From contig QANZ01047229.1 of the NCBI GenBank assembly GCA_003254925.1, forward strand, positions 1 through 64,000: a stretch of DNA of 64,000 nt, read 5' to 3'. Below the pieces are notes generated by a model. It was not told the origin of the DNA, did not search any database, and was given only the letters and a program-made list of their open reading frames with translations. The stretch is from Chamaecrista fasciculata (lineage: Eukaryota > Streptophyta > Magnoliopsida > Fabales > Fabaceae). This document shows, piece by piece, positions 34,597 to 45,535 of the stretch. A program made the translations under genes and the position numbers. The first letter of the stretch is position 1. Each line of letters opens with the position of its first letter.

Positions 34597-35160
34597 CTGA
34601 GTATGTTCAGTTTCAATTTAGGTGTCTCTCATAGAAGTATGCAACCTCTTTATAATTTGTCTAATGAGTAGCATGAACTTGAATTATGAACATGCAAAGA
34701 AGGTCTGGAAATTATATACTTTAGTAAAGAACTTCAGGGTATACAGTGAATCCGTCTTTTAGACAATAAATTATGTGTTACCCGAAACATCTTTATTCAG
34801 ACAAGGTTTGGAATATAGCAAAGAAAGAGAGACTCCTCCTCCCTCCTTTCCCCCGAAATTACAATTAATCCATAACTGAATTATTGATCCTTTAACAAAC
34901 CTTAAACTTATTTTGCTATAGTTCTTGCTAAGATCAATAAGCATCAATCATGTTAGCTAGACTGATGTTAGGATGAAGATATGTCAACATCTAACCTTCT
35001 ATTTAATGTTAGTGTTCCTTTAATTTTCACAAAAATGGTCTGTCTCATGAGATCAAGTTTCAATAGAGATGTGTATATGTATGTATGTGCATGTGTGTGT
35101 GTAAATTCTTCTACTATACTCAAAACAACTTTCTTGTTTTATCTCTTGATAGTTGTCCAG

Positions 35161-35698
35161 TCATGAGAATAATGAGATGCCTAGAATTTCCTTCCTTCTC
35201 AATAGTTGTCCTCTCCTCGACACTATCACTTTTCACATACAACCAGCTAGATACTTTTTCGTAAGTACATTCAATATTAATTATATATACATGTTAATTT
35301 CTTTATTATTAAATAATTTATTAACATATATGTATATATAATGTGTACATTTTATTTGTGTGTGTAGTACTATGAAGCACCATACGATTTTGATCCAAAG
35401 AAAATGTGGACATCGAAAGTGATATATTACGAATGTGGGAAAAAGAATTTGAAGGTTGTGGAGGTGAAGGATTTTAGAGGTTGTGGTACTTTGTTTTCTT
35501 GTTGGTGCTGGAAAAGCGTTAGAGATGATGAATATATATCATGTTAAGCATCAAAATGAAGAGGATGAAGCAAATCTCCTTGAAGCCGTCAATTTCTTGA
35601 ACAATCGTCGTCATGCTTCCGACGACCACTTCACCTTCTCCGGACATTACTGGCAATACTCAAACCAACCCGTGAACTCGAACCAATCCAACTCATAA
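35161..35698 (+). pseudogene. F-box/FBD-type protein, FBD-domain exons, frameshifted
   Basis: Exon one, 35161-35260 (after tgtccag, before gtaagt), encodes ISFLLNSCPLLDTITFHIQP, the typical last LRR of FBD proteins. Exon two starts at 35368 after gtgtgtag and encodes YDFDPKKMWTSKVIYYECGK then LKVVEVKDFRG, the FBD core, which is usually followed by a helix carrying the 'L-E-x-M' block. That block appears only after a frame change near 35490 (GKALEMMNIYHV), and the frame then ends at 35698. FBD/F-box proteins are substrate adaptors of SCF ubiquitin ligases. The F-box and most LRRs are not seen. The first exon at 33674 may belong to the same gene. Confidence 0.7.
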
Positions 35699-36687
35699 CT
35701 GCGGGTTGGGTTGGTTTCTGCAGGCTCACAGGTTGGCGGGTCGGTTTGCTCACCCCTACTAGATAGAGAGCCAATACCCAATGTATTGCTGGCAATATAT
35801 TTTTATTTGATTACACCAATTATCACCATCATCATTATTTTTACTTTTACAAGTATTAATATTACAAGTACTAGATAGAGAGCTTATAAACCATTTGACT
35901 CAATCTGCTTGTAGGTATGACTGGAGCTCCATATCAGAATTCAGAAGCATATGTAGAGCTTGTTTTGACATTATAAACAATTTTATCAACAATTGCTAAC
36001 CATGCTTAGAAAATTAGAGATTTAGGGGTTCTTGAATTTGGACCGAGAGTCAACTAATTAATCCATGAATTACTGAAATATAAAATTGATCAAAATATTA
36101 AAGATTATGGACGAAATTGACACCAAAATAAGATTGGTCACGGAATTGACAGTTGATATAAAGTTTGGGGATAAAATTAGTCTTTTTGACTTTTTTTTTT
36201 GTACGGCTGTGTCAGTTGTGCTACTTTTGCATCCATAATTCCTTCCCCTCTTAAAAAGTATTCTTTTTGTTTAATAATCTTACTTGTTTAATTTATTTTT
36301 TAATTCGATTTCAAAAGAATCTAAAATCAAAATATTATGTTGAAGATTTTCATATCTATGTTCAAATTCATTAATCATTATTGTTTCTTCCAATAATCTG
36401 ATTATTTCATTTATTCTTACTATACGTCGTATATTTTTTTAAATTAATTTTAATTTATTTTTTAAAATATTGAAAGAGAAGTGCAAATAGCAATTAATAA
36501 TTGATTTTGTTACACTATACTTTCTACTTTATAATCTGTTTAATGGGGTAATCCCTAAGGTATGCATATCCATCATTACTATTATCCTCTCTTACTCCTT
36601 ACATCCTCTTGACATGCATAAGGTGACCTCCACCTCCACCTCGTCGTTCTTTCTTGTCTTTTTGTAACTTATCACGTAATTATTAAT

Positions 36688-36994
36688 GAGTAAACTACCA
36701 AATTGATCCTTGAATTATTGGCTCGTTGACAAATTGGTCCTTGAATTTAGAAAATTGACAAATATGTCCCCGAATTTTTCTAACGAGTCAAATAGGTCCT
36801 CGAATTTTTCTAACGTTAGTCAAATAGGTCCCCGAATAACATGCACAGAAGGACCTATTTGACAAATGTTACAAAAATTCGGGGACCTATTTGACTCGTT
36901 AGAAAAATTTGGGGACCTATTTGTCAATTTCCTAAATTCGGGGACCAATCTAGCAGCGAGTCAATAATCCATAGACCAATTTAGTAGTTTACTC
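36688..36994. mobile_element. MULE-type MITE in copy 2 only
   Basis: The ends are GAGTAAACTACCAAATTG and GAGTAAACTACTAAATTG read from the right; the whole 307 bp is close to palindromic, with repeated 'ggtccccgaatttttctaacg' arms. Copy 1 (about 32030-32045) shows the empty site 'actattaattaaccac'. The end motif GAGTAAA is shared with the element at 9382-12004. Confidence 0.75.
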
Positions 36995-37172
36995 CAAATT
37001 AACCACGGTAATTAATTAAAAAACTTACTAATAAAAATTTACTCTAACAAACATTACATTTTTATTATTACAAATAATTTTTATTATTAAAAAATTAACT
37101 ATATAAATTAAAAAATAAATTCATTCAACATATTTAAAAATTTTCTTTTAAATAATGGTTCATGATTATTTA

Positions 37173-37303
37173 GGATTAGCTACGGATACTTCCATAGCTA
37201 ATTAGCTGCTAATGAGAGGCTACGAGCAATTCCATAGCAAATCCGTAGCAAAATGGTTTAGCTACGCAAATATCCGTAGCTAAACCCGTTTTTTGTTGTT
37301 GTG
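37173..37303. mobile_element. CACTA-like terminal fragment in copy 2
   Basis: Read from the right, the end is CACAACAACAAAAAACGGG, close to the common plant CACTA terminus (CACTACAACAAAA). It is followed by subterminal repeats with 'tagctacggat' in both orientations. It replaces about 40 bp that copy 1 still has. Only about 130 bp remain. Confidence 0.55.
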
Positions 37304-38566
37304 GAACTGATGCGTTAACTCGATGAAAATTAGAAGACCCAAAAGTTAGTTTTTGGTTTAAAATTTATTTTGTCGAAATTAAATAACTATAATTGCAATG
37401 TAGAGAAAGTACAAGATGGATGATCGGACACCAAATCATTCACGATTTTAAAATTACATGAACTAACCAACTCGTATTTTTTTAATTTAACACAATAAAA
37501 GAAAAAAAATCATTCATGACTATTTTGAGACAACTCGATACATTTCTAACTTTTATTTTCTTAATTATGGACTAATGCATCAACTCGGTAAAATTTAATT
37601 TTTTTTTCTAAAATCTTTTTAAGTGAAATTGAATAAGTATAATCGTAATTTAAAGAGAGTACGAGATGGACGATGACCGTTATTTTAATCCAGGGAGCAA
37701 ATCATCCACCAATTTAATATTCATGAACCAACCTACTCGTATTTCTTTAAGCGATTGATTCGTAGAGTCGATACAAAATTAAGGACCAAAAAGTAAGTTC
37801 CGTCTAAAATTTATTTAAGTAATATTAGGTAATTGTAATCATAACATGTATATTTATCAACTGAAATAATCTATTACAAAAATCTATGAAAAGCTACAAA
37901 ATGTAACTTTTCCAATAATCTTATTATTCCAAATCTCATTGCAAAAAAATTTCAATCAATTATAAATCAATTAAAAAATTAACTTTTTCTTCAATTTCTA
38001 CCCCTATACAATTTATAAATTCTCATACAGTTTCATCTACCAACCACAACCGTTATGTACCTATTTAAATAATTTCATACTTAAAAATCTCTTTTCACAA
38101 CAAATTACTCAAATAAAATTCATCTTATAATTTGATTATATTCTAATCAAATTATAATTTGATTATATTCTAATCAAATTATAATTTGATTATAATCTCA
38201 TCCAAATGGGCCTTTACTCTAATCATATTAATTTTTTTAATATTTTTTTTACCACATATGCATTAATTTCTTCCTTGAAATGTGATTTGTCATTTTAATC
38301 ACATTTATAAAACACGTAGCTAGTCATCACACATTAAAAATAGCAACAAATCTTACTTCAAAAAGTATTTTAAATGAGTGGGTCAAAATTGAAGTATATG
38401 GGAGGATCTGGCGAAATTGTTAGGAACTCGATCGGACCCCACTTAGGGCTCTAGGCAAGCCGAGTCCGAGCCCGTTAGCTTTTTGGTTTTTTTTTTCTTT
38501 TGGGACAATAAATCTCATGCTTTACCAAAAGAAACCCTGACATAAAATTTAGGGTTTCTCTATATA

Positions 38567-38772
38567 AAGTAGACAAACAATGCAATAGGCCGCCACTTAC
38601 TTAGCACACCACCCCAAACCTAAAATTTAGGGTGTGTGATCTCTTTCAAGCTTTGTGCTACCGATTTCAACATATTAGCGATGGAAGGGGGCAATGAAGA
38701 TGAAAATGATGAGGAAGTAGACAAAGAAATTATGGTAAAATATGATATATTTACATCAAATCAATGAAGCAC
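38567..38772 (+). pseudogene. Promoter and first exon, copy 2
   Basis: A TATA box (ctatataaagt) starts at 38567. The ATG at 38681 opens MEGGNEDENDEEVDKEIM, and the frame continues to the same TPNQ-like end with TGA found in copy 1. No downstream FBD exon follows this copy; after 40002 the sequence diverges. Confidence 0.45.
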
Positions 38773-39291
38773 CAAATGGTATGTACATATTTGATCAACA
38801 ATCATGTCTTTAATTCAATCATTCATCTAGATAGAGTATAAAACTTTGTTGTTTTTATATGCTAAATTGATCAAGTCAAATAAGTTAGTGAAATTATTTT
38901 AGAAACTGATAAAAAAATATTTTGAATGTTTAGTTTGATGGGTATGTGTGATTTGAAGTAGAAATTGTTAGACATTTCTTGAAAATTATTAAGTTTTGAT
39001 GTTTAACAATGTTCAAAGTAATTGAAGAGGATTGGATTTGGCGTTGTTTAATATTTTCTAAATAACACCAGAGTATGTTCAATTTTAATTTGGGTGCCTT
39101 TCATATAGAAGTATGCAACCTCTTTATAATTAGTCTAATGAGCAGCATGAACTTGGAATTATAAACCTGCGACAAGGCCTTCAATTTATGTACTTTAGTA
39201 AAGAGCTTAAGGTATATAGTGAATTCACCCCTTAGACAGTATATTACGTGTCACCGACCAACATCTTTACTTAGACAAGGTTTAGAATTAG

Positions 39292-39794
39292 CATTGTCAA
39301 AACGGTCTCGGGATCGCGGGCCGGGTGGGCGGGCTTGGGTTTAAAAAAAGTGACCTGTTTAAAAACGGGCATAAACGGTCTAGCCCGTTTAGCACGGGGG
39401 CTAAACGGGTACGGGGCGGGTGGCCCGCGGGCCGCACGTTTATTATTATTTATTTTCTAAAATGCTAAAGATTAGTTTTTCTTTTCAATAATAGATGATT
39501 TGTAAATTGGTATATTCATATTAGATGATATGTCATATGTTTTTCCATAAGATTTTTGCATTTTCGGTTCTTCATTGTTTTACTCTATTTTTTTAAAATT
39601 TTTATAATGAATAAAAAAAATGAAATTGTCCATTTTCATAAAAAAATAGAAAAAAAGACAAAAAAAAGTGGCCTGCGGGCCATGCAGGGTGGGCTTGGGC
39701 ATGGAATTCTTAGCCCGTTTATAAACGGGCCGGGCCGCCCCACCTCGTCTAAAGATGAACCCGTGACGGGCCCGGGCCGGCCCGTTTGACAGTA
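39292..39794. mobile_element. GC-rich hAT-like non-autonomous element
   Basis: The ends are CATTGTCAAAACGG and TACTGTCAAACGGG read from the right. The body repeats 'gggcgggcttggg', 'aaacgggc' and 'tagcccgttta' in inverted orientation around an AT-rich centre. Copy 1 lacks it (around 34806). No 8-bp duplication was clear. An open frame at 39556-39789 is not a gene. Confidence 0.6.
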
Positions 39795-40318
39795 CTATTT
39801 GAAATGTTGTGAAGGAAGGGAGACTCCTCCTCCCTCCTTTCTCCCAAAATTACAATTATTTCATTGTCAATCCTTTAACATACCCTTAAAAAACTTATTT
39901 TTCCATCGTTTTTGCTAAGATCAATGAGCATCAGTCATGTTAGCTTGATAGATGTTTGGATGATGATATGTCAACATCTCAAGTTCTATTTAATGTTTAT
40001 CTTTAACAAAATTGAAACTTCAGAAAATTAAGACAACAATTAGAATCATTCTTTAACAAATTAAACAAAATATTTAATTAAGACCATAATCAGTTAGGCC
40101 ATCCCTATGCATGAACTAATGTTAATTATTTTGTATGTATATAAAGTTATTCAACCCTATTAATTGAAAATAAATTAAAAAGAAAGGAATACCATAGTTT
40201 TCTTAAACATTTTGATAGAAACGTTGATTTTTACCATCTTTTCATTTAGTGTTCAACTTCAAGCACATCACTTTCTTAATCTCTAATTATTTCCAAATTA
40301 TAATGTGTTGTTGTGCAG

Positions 40319-40411
40319 TACAACTATGACCCAGAAAAGAAAAGGTACAGTACTCAACAGGACATTTTGGCTGCATGGGATGAAGCTAAGTATGTCGTTG
40401 TTGACAAGTAA
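40319..40411 (+). pseudogene. Unrecognised short terminal exon
   Basis: After a good acceptor (gttgttgtgcag), 30 codons encode YNYDPEKKRYSTQQDILAAW, then DEAKYVVVDK and a TAA. I do not recognise the family. It lies just past the end of duplication copy 2, near the place the FBD exons occupy after copy 1, but its sequence is not FBD-like. Confidence 0.35.
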
Positions 40412-41278
40412 ATGAGAAGGTAACATATATAATTATAATCTCTAATTATTTCGTAATTAATTAAGTAAAAAATAGAAATTAATTCTAAATTAACTGCAAA
40501 CTAACCCATTTTCATTAAAATAAAACAAGTTAACATTTCATTTTGGTCCTCAAAATATAGGGTGAGTTCCACCCTATTCATACCAATAACCATACATTGA
40601 ATAACTTATAAAATTGAACAAAAATATATGTTCATTTGTTGCTTTTGAGCTCATCACAGTATAATAAATTGGCAGTTGAAGCTTTCTATTTGACGGCATG
40701 GTGTTTGATAAGCTTTCTATTTGATAATTGTTTTCAAATGTTCAATGCTGTAGATATATCACTCTATAAACATATATTAAAACTTTAAACTCATCAAAGT
40801 TTAAGATAAAATAGCTTTCGTCATTTTTTAGTTGCTGGGATAATAGAGTGAAATTCGTTGTATATTTTTAGCAAGCACTACAGATTGCAATATAAAATAA
40901 TACTGAATTGTAAAAAAACAGAGGTTTGATTATATGTTAGAGTCTTAGAGCTTCTAATAATTGAAAGCAAACTCATTAGGCATATTATAATCAAAACTTT
41001 TGTACTAAAGGAGGTATGTAATGTGGCAAGAAATTTGGACACAGATACTGATTTGAATTAAAAGAAACATTTGAAATAAAAATTTATATCAAAGGTTATG
41101 GAAATAACTAACTACAATGTCAAAGAAATCTGCTCCTCAAGCATGTGTGAAGTGGATAACGTAAAAATAAGAATCCAAAACATGATTGATTACCATAGAT
41201 CAAATTCATCAAATTGTAATTGATACTATTTATGATAAATGAGATGATAAATTGTTATATATATATATATATATGCAG
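40412..41278. other. AT-rich DNA, no gene seen
   Basis: Nothing recognisable is present except a (TA)n run at 41257-41275 just before the acceptor of the FVE-like exon. Confidence 0.45.
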
Positions 41279-41456
41279 GGACAAACAGGAGTGTTATATT
41301 ATGGAGGATCAGTGACGATATTACATCTCTGGTAGCAGCTTCCAACTTTAGACAATTAAACTCTATATTTGGTGTCACCATGCCTTCTCTTGTGCCACGT
41401 GGCATCTTCCATGGCCACATTGACACTGTCGAAGATGTCCATTTTTTCGCAGCAAG
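41279..41456 (+). pseudogene. FVE/MSI4-like WD40 exon fragment
   Basis: After tatatgcag the frame encodes NRSVILWRISDDITSLVAAS, a serine-rich spacer, then VPRGIFHGHIDTVEDVHFFA and a donor AGCAAG|gttact. In FVE/MSI4 (a plant RbAp46/48-type histone-binding WD40 protein acting in chromatin repression and flowering) the matching region reads as a 'K-S-V-V-L-W-S-I' strand, a spacer, then 'G-P-R-G-x-x-x-G-H-E-D-T-V-E-D-V'. The order and length fit. The change of E to I in GHEDTVEDV and the absence of other exons nearby point to a stranded fragment. Confidence 0.65.
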
Positions 41457-44400
41457 GTTACTTTCCTTTTATGATAATGGATCTTCTGTAGCACTTTAAG
41501 GGTGTAGTGACCATAGAGATAGAAATAAGTAGATAAAGAAAGTGAGTCCTACTAAAGCTTTCTCTCTCTACCTTGTTTCTATCTCTCTCATCACTACCCT
41601 GTTTCTATATCAAGATATATTGCAAGGATGAAAAAAAAAGAGTTTCATCGAGTTTGAAGTAGAGAGAAATAAGCAAATTCGTCTTGGTCGAAACCAGACA
41701 ACAACAATGACAACGAGGTGCTGAGATGACCTCCTTAGGGAGCCACCGACGACGAGATAGACAGTGTTGCGGTGAGCGTGTTTGAGTTCCTCTGGGACAA
41801 CGAGGGTGATGACATGAGTGTTGGACATTCTGAGTTCATGTATGTGTTTTCTCATTACTTTTTGAATCCCACTCCAATCAAAATATGGCGTTCGTGGATC
41901 AATTTGGGACATTTTGTGATATATCAGTTTGATTTTTAATTCATTTTGATATAGAGGCCCAACCTCCTATAGAAAATATTAATCTCTTCTCATATTAGTC
42001 TTATTATTCTCCCACCAATTTCAATAACTCAAAATAGAGAGTTATCAAAAAACCACCTTAACTTTTCTATTTGGATTGAAAAAACCAACTTAACTGCCTC
42101 AATCGAAATTCGTTAATCAGTCGATTGATAACAATACAATTAAAATATTTCAGGGATCAAATAATATATTTTGATTATTTATGAATTCATTAATTGACAC
42201 GAAATAGTAAATGTTCTCTTTAAAAAATTATTTTGAAATAGGAAAGGTCAAACCACATTTTGGTCCCTAATGTTTACTCTAAATTTCATTTTGATACCTA
42301 ATGTCTTTTTATTCCATTTAAGTTTGCCTAAGTGCCTATATGGTTTCATGGAAACTTACTTAGCAATATGTATCACAGAGTGGTTTAATTCTCTCTTAGA
42401 AGTCAACTTAAATGATGATCTTCAGTGTCAAATTGGGAATATACAAATAAATCCATAGGAAGGCATATCAAAATTGGAGTGATTGGGATATTGTTGTACT
42501 TATAGATTGGAAAAGGTAAAAAGAGGCGATTCTCAATTTATTCATGATATGGAAAAATCCATATGTAGTAGTAACACTCAATTGAAATGGATACCAATAG
42601 AAGACAGAACATGACATACATCAGACAATTACTTAAAAGATTTCTCATGTTCTCAGAAGAAACACATGGTCAAGAATCCTTATTCTCTCAAAATCAAACA
42701 CTCTTAGGAAGATAGTAAAAGATCAGTCTTTCAGTCCTATGCCGTCATACTAAGTTTAGACAAAAGTACATCGGTACCTCCAAAATATGGGGTCAGTTTC
42801 ACTTTCAATTGACTCAAATATGAAACATTGAGGGTACAATTTACTTAAATATAAAACATTAGAAGTACAACTGAAATTGGCCTCATATTTTGGGGGTACT
42901 AAGAGTACTTTTGCCTTAACTTTATTACTAGTTTGTTTACTACTTGTCAACTACATAAGTTGACACAACTGCAAAACAACTGATCTGGAAAGCACAACAT
43001 CCAAACATTTATGGTTGGTATGTGTCTACTCCCCTACTATACTCATACGATACATATTCATAAGTTTCAAATTATAAAATTATTTTTTTTTTGTAATTTT
43101 AACATAAAAAAGTAATAAAGATAGAAAATAATGACACTTATGATATATAATATAAACAGACATTGGAATTTTAAAGTTTTCATCAAATTTATGCATTTTT
43201 AATTATATATATAATTATACGCCGTGTCGTATCGTATAATTTTAAAAATTTGACGTGTCAGTGTGTCCGCATCCGCGTCGTGTCCCATGTCCGTGTTAAT
43301 CTACATGCTTCATAACTCTCCTTTCTCTTCTCGACTCACTTTTTTTGGTAAAATATATTATCAAATATATATAGAGATGGTCCATCCTTGCATACAGGGT
43401 TCAACTCCCATTTCTAAATAATATAAGAAGAAAATATGTAAGTATTGACTTTTATATTTTTTTTATTAGCTTTATTTAGTTAAATTAGTTTAACTATAAC
43501 TTACTTTTTTGTAGGTGAATGAGAAAGGAGAAAAGCCAATTGCTTAATTATTCTTGATGACTCAGAAAAAAAAAAGAATGAATAAAAAAGGCTAGAATTC
43601 ATATTATTTGAGTAGGTTGATACTAAATCTGTTCTACTTTTTTTCAATCATAAACAATTCAATTCCTGTAGTTTTGTGTTGCTCACTGTATTAGCTAGAA
43701 CTTGCTTGATGACTTTAATTAGAATAAATGTGCTAGATATATAATGGCATATTTTTAATTAATTAGGTCTGTTGCTTGTGAAATAAATATGAAAAAACTG
43801 CAGGTTCCTAAGTAAAACTGTATAGGGAGAAGAATTTTATATTCAGTTATATATACCTAGCTTAAAGGGTAAAGTATGCAATGATTATTATGTTTAAAAA
43901 ATAAACACTAAATTAAAAAAGTAAATAAACTAAAGGGATCAAACACCAAAATAAGTACCTGCCATATGAGCTTTTGGATGCCTTCTTCAACTAAATAAAC
44001 AAAGGGATGAGAATTCCCATGGTGAGATGAGGCCTGGGATGTATTTTCTCTGTAACAGATTTCTCCCTACCATTCAGAGCAAGAAAATACTTTACACTTG
44101 TTTCACATTATATATAATATGCAAAATCATAAAGATAAGAACAACAATAAGTTAATTAATAGGAAAACAATATCCGAGTGGCAATAGATTGAACAACAAT
44201 GGATCTTTTCCTCAAGGAAACACATAAGAAGTTTAAATGGAACTCCATGCATAACAAGATAATACCCATAATAATTCAAAGTAGCCAAAGACTTGAAGTT
44301 TCTCACCTTAGTAGCCAATTCAAAATCTAGAGGTACTCAGAATTTAACCAATCATCATCCAAATTAATTAAACTATCCAAATCCTACATCGTCTCTTCAA

Positions 44401-45535
44401 TAAGGTGATAAATTTGAGCTGAATCCAGAGGAAGATGCAATTCAGGAGTATCAGACAAAAGTTGGCTTGAACACATTAATTTTACTCTCATGTTTAGAAG
44501 ATACAATAGTAATAGTCTCCAAGTGATTATCCCTATAATGAAGTATAAACCAGCACAAATTACTTACAGAAGCAATAATATGGTAATATGTTATTCTCCA
44601 CAACAATAAAAATCAACAAGAGAAAAGAAAATACAATTACCCTGTGGAAACAGATGGAGGGAACAAAGAGGTCAAAGAGTTGTCGATGCCATGTGAACCG
44701 AATTAAATGGAGAAAGATCATTCATATATTTAATTAAGAGGAATCTTACACATGGTGAGAATTAAGAATGTAATCAGAGTAAGAATTAAAGAAGTTCGTA
44801 TGCACAAAAATTGAAAAAAATAGAATGTTTGAATATTGAAATCATAAAATAAACAAGATGAAGAAAACCTTACCTTAAACCCAACCCAACCTTCCCTAAT
44901 TTGTGCCATTCTCCCATTCCCATTAATTGGAGAAAAAATAGCTGTGTTATAATTTATTTCCTATAAGTTCTATATTGTTTTACTAATTAAGTTCAATCTA
45001 TTGAAGATATGAATAATAAACTAAATTAAATCTTCCTCGTCATGTATTTTTTTTTAAATAGAGGATCTGGTTTCTTTGTGTATATGTAAGAAGCATGAAA
45101 TAAAGATTCATGAAAACAAGAAACTCACTGATTAATTAAGAGCAGTCCGCTGAGACTGAATAGATAGAGCCAAAAGGGAAATGAAAAGGAAATGGCTGCT
45201 GCTACCACAACCTGTGAAAACACAAGTTTGGAAAAATTCAAACTATAACCCTTATATATTACTCAAGTTTTCATTTTAGTCCCTACTATAATTTTATTTT
45301 TCTAAAATCAATCCTAAATTCTATATTAACAATATTTTTAAACAAATTCGTATATACAAAAGAACAATAATTGTACAATTAATTCATTATATTATACTAT
45401 ATACTAACAATATGACTAAGACAATCAATATTGATGCAAAGATTAAGTCTTGACATGGGATGTAAAGGATTTTAAACCAATCAGATTTTGACTAATAACT
45501 TCTTTGTCCCTTTACAAAATCTAACGAACCAAGAC
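41457..45535. other. Mostly non-coding DNA with weak traces
   Basis: 42243-42300 is a fragment of the MITE family at 24298-25035. 42760-42910 has inverted 'ccccaaaatatg' style arms. 43010-43310 holds inverted 'gatacatattcat' and 'gtgtcccatgtccgtg' blocks of a degenerate TIR repeat. 45098-45165 repeats, in the same orientation, about 65 bp found at 49028-49093. On the minus strand short exon-like pieces at about 44930-44880 (ending TTTAAG|gtaagg) and 44700-44645 have splice-like ends but no family I recognise. Confidence 0.4.

Larger units (their letters stand above)
31178..35010 (+). repeat. Tandem duplication, copy 1
   Basis: It matches 35795-40002 along its length, starting at 'tttatttgattNcaccaat' and ending at 'gatatgtcaacatct...ttctatttaatgtt'. 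By eye it is roughly 90% identical in aligned parts. It holds a promoter and first exon at 33556-33760. A block of about 540 bp (34055-34596) is present only here. Confidence 0.85.
35795..40002 (+). repeat. Tandem duplication, copy 2
   Basis: It matches 31178-35010. It carries three extra insertions that are absent from copy 1: a MITE at 36688-36994, a CACTA-like fragment at 37173-37303 and a GC-rich hAT-like element at 39292-39794. Copy 1 gives the empty sites. Confidence 0.85.

Noticed and set aside
41610..41912. 100-codon minus-strand open frame
   Set aside because: No recognisable motif, codon use like the surrounding DNA, and no splice context that would make it an exon of the FVE-like fragment.
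43365..43420. tRNA-like 'gggttcaactccc' box
   Set aside because: No acceptor stem or D-loop partner is found within 80 bp; it is an isolated match.
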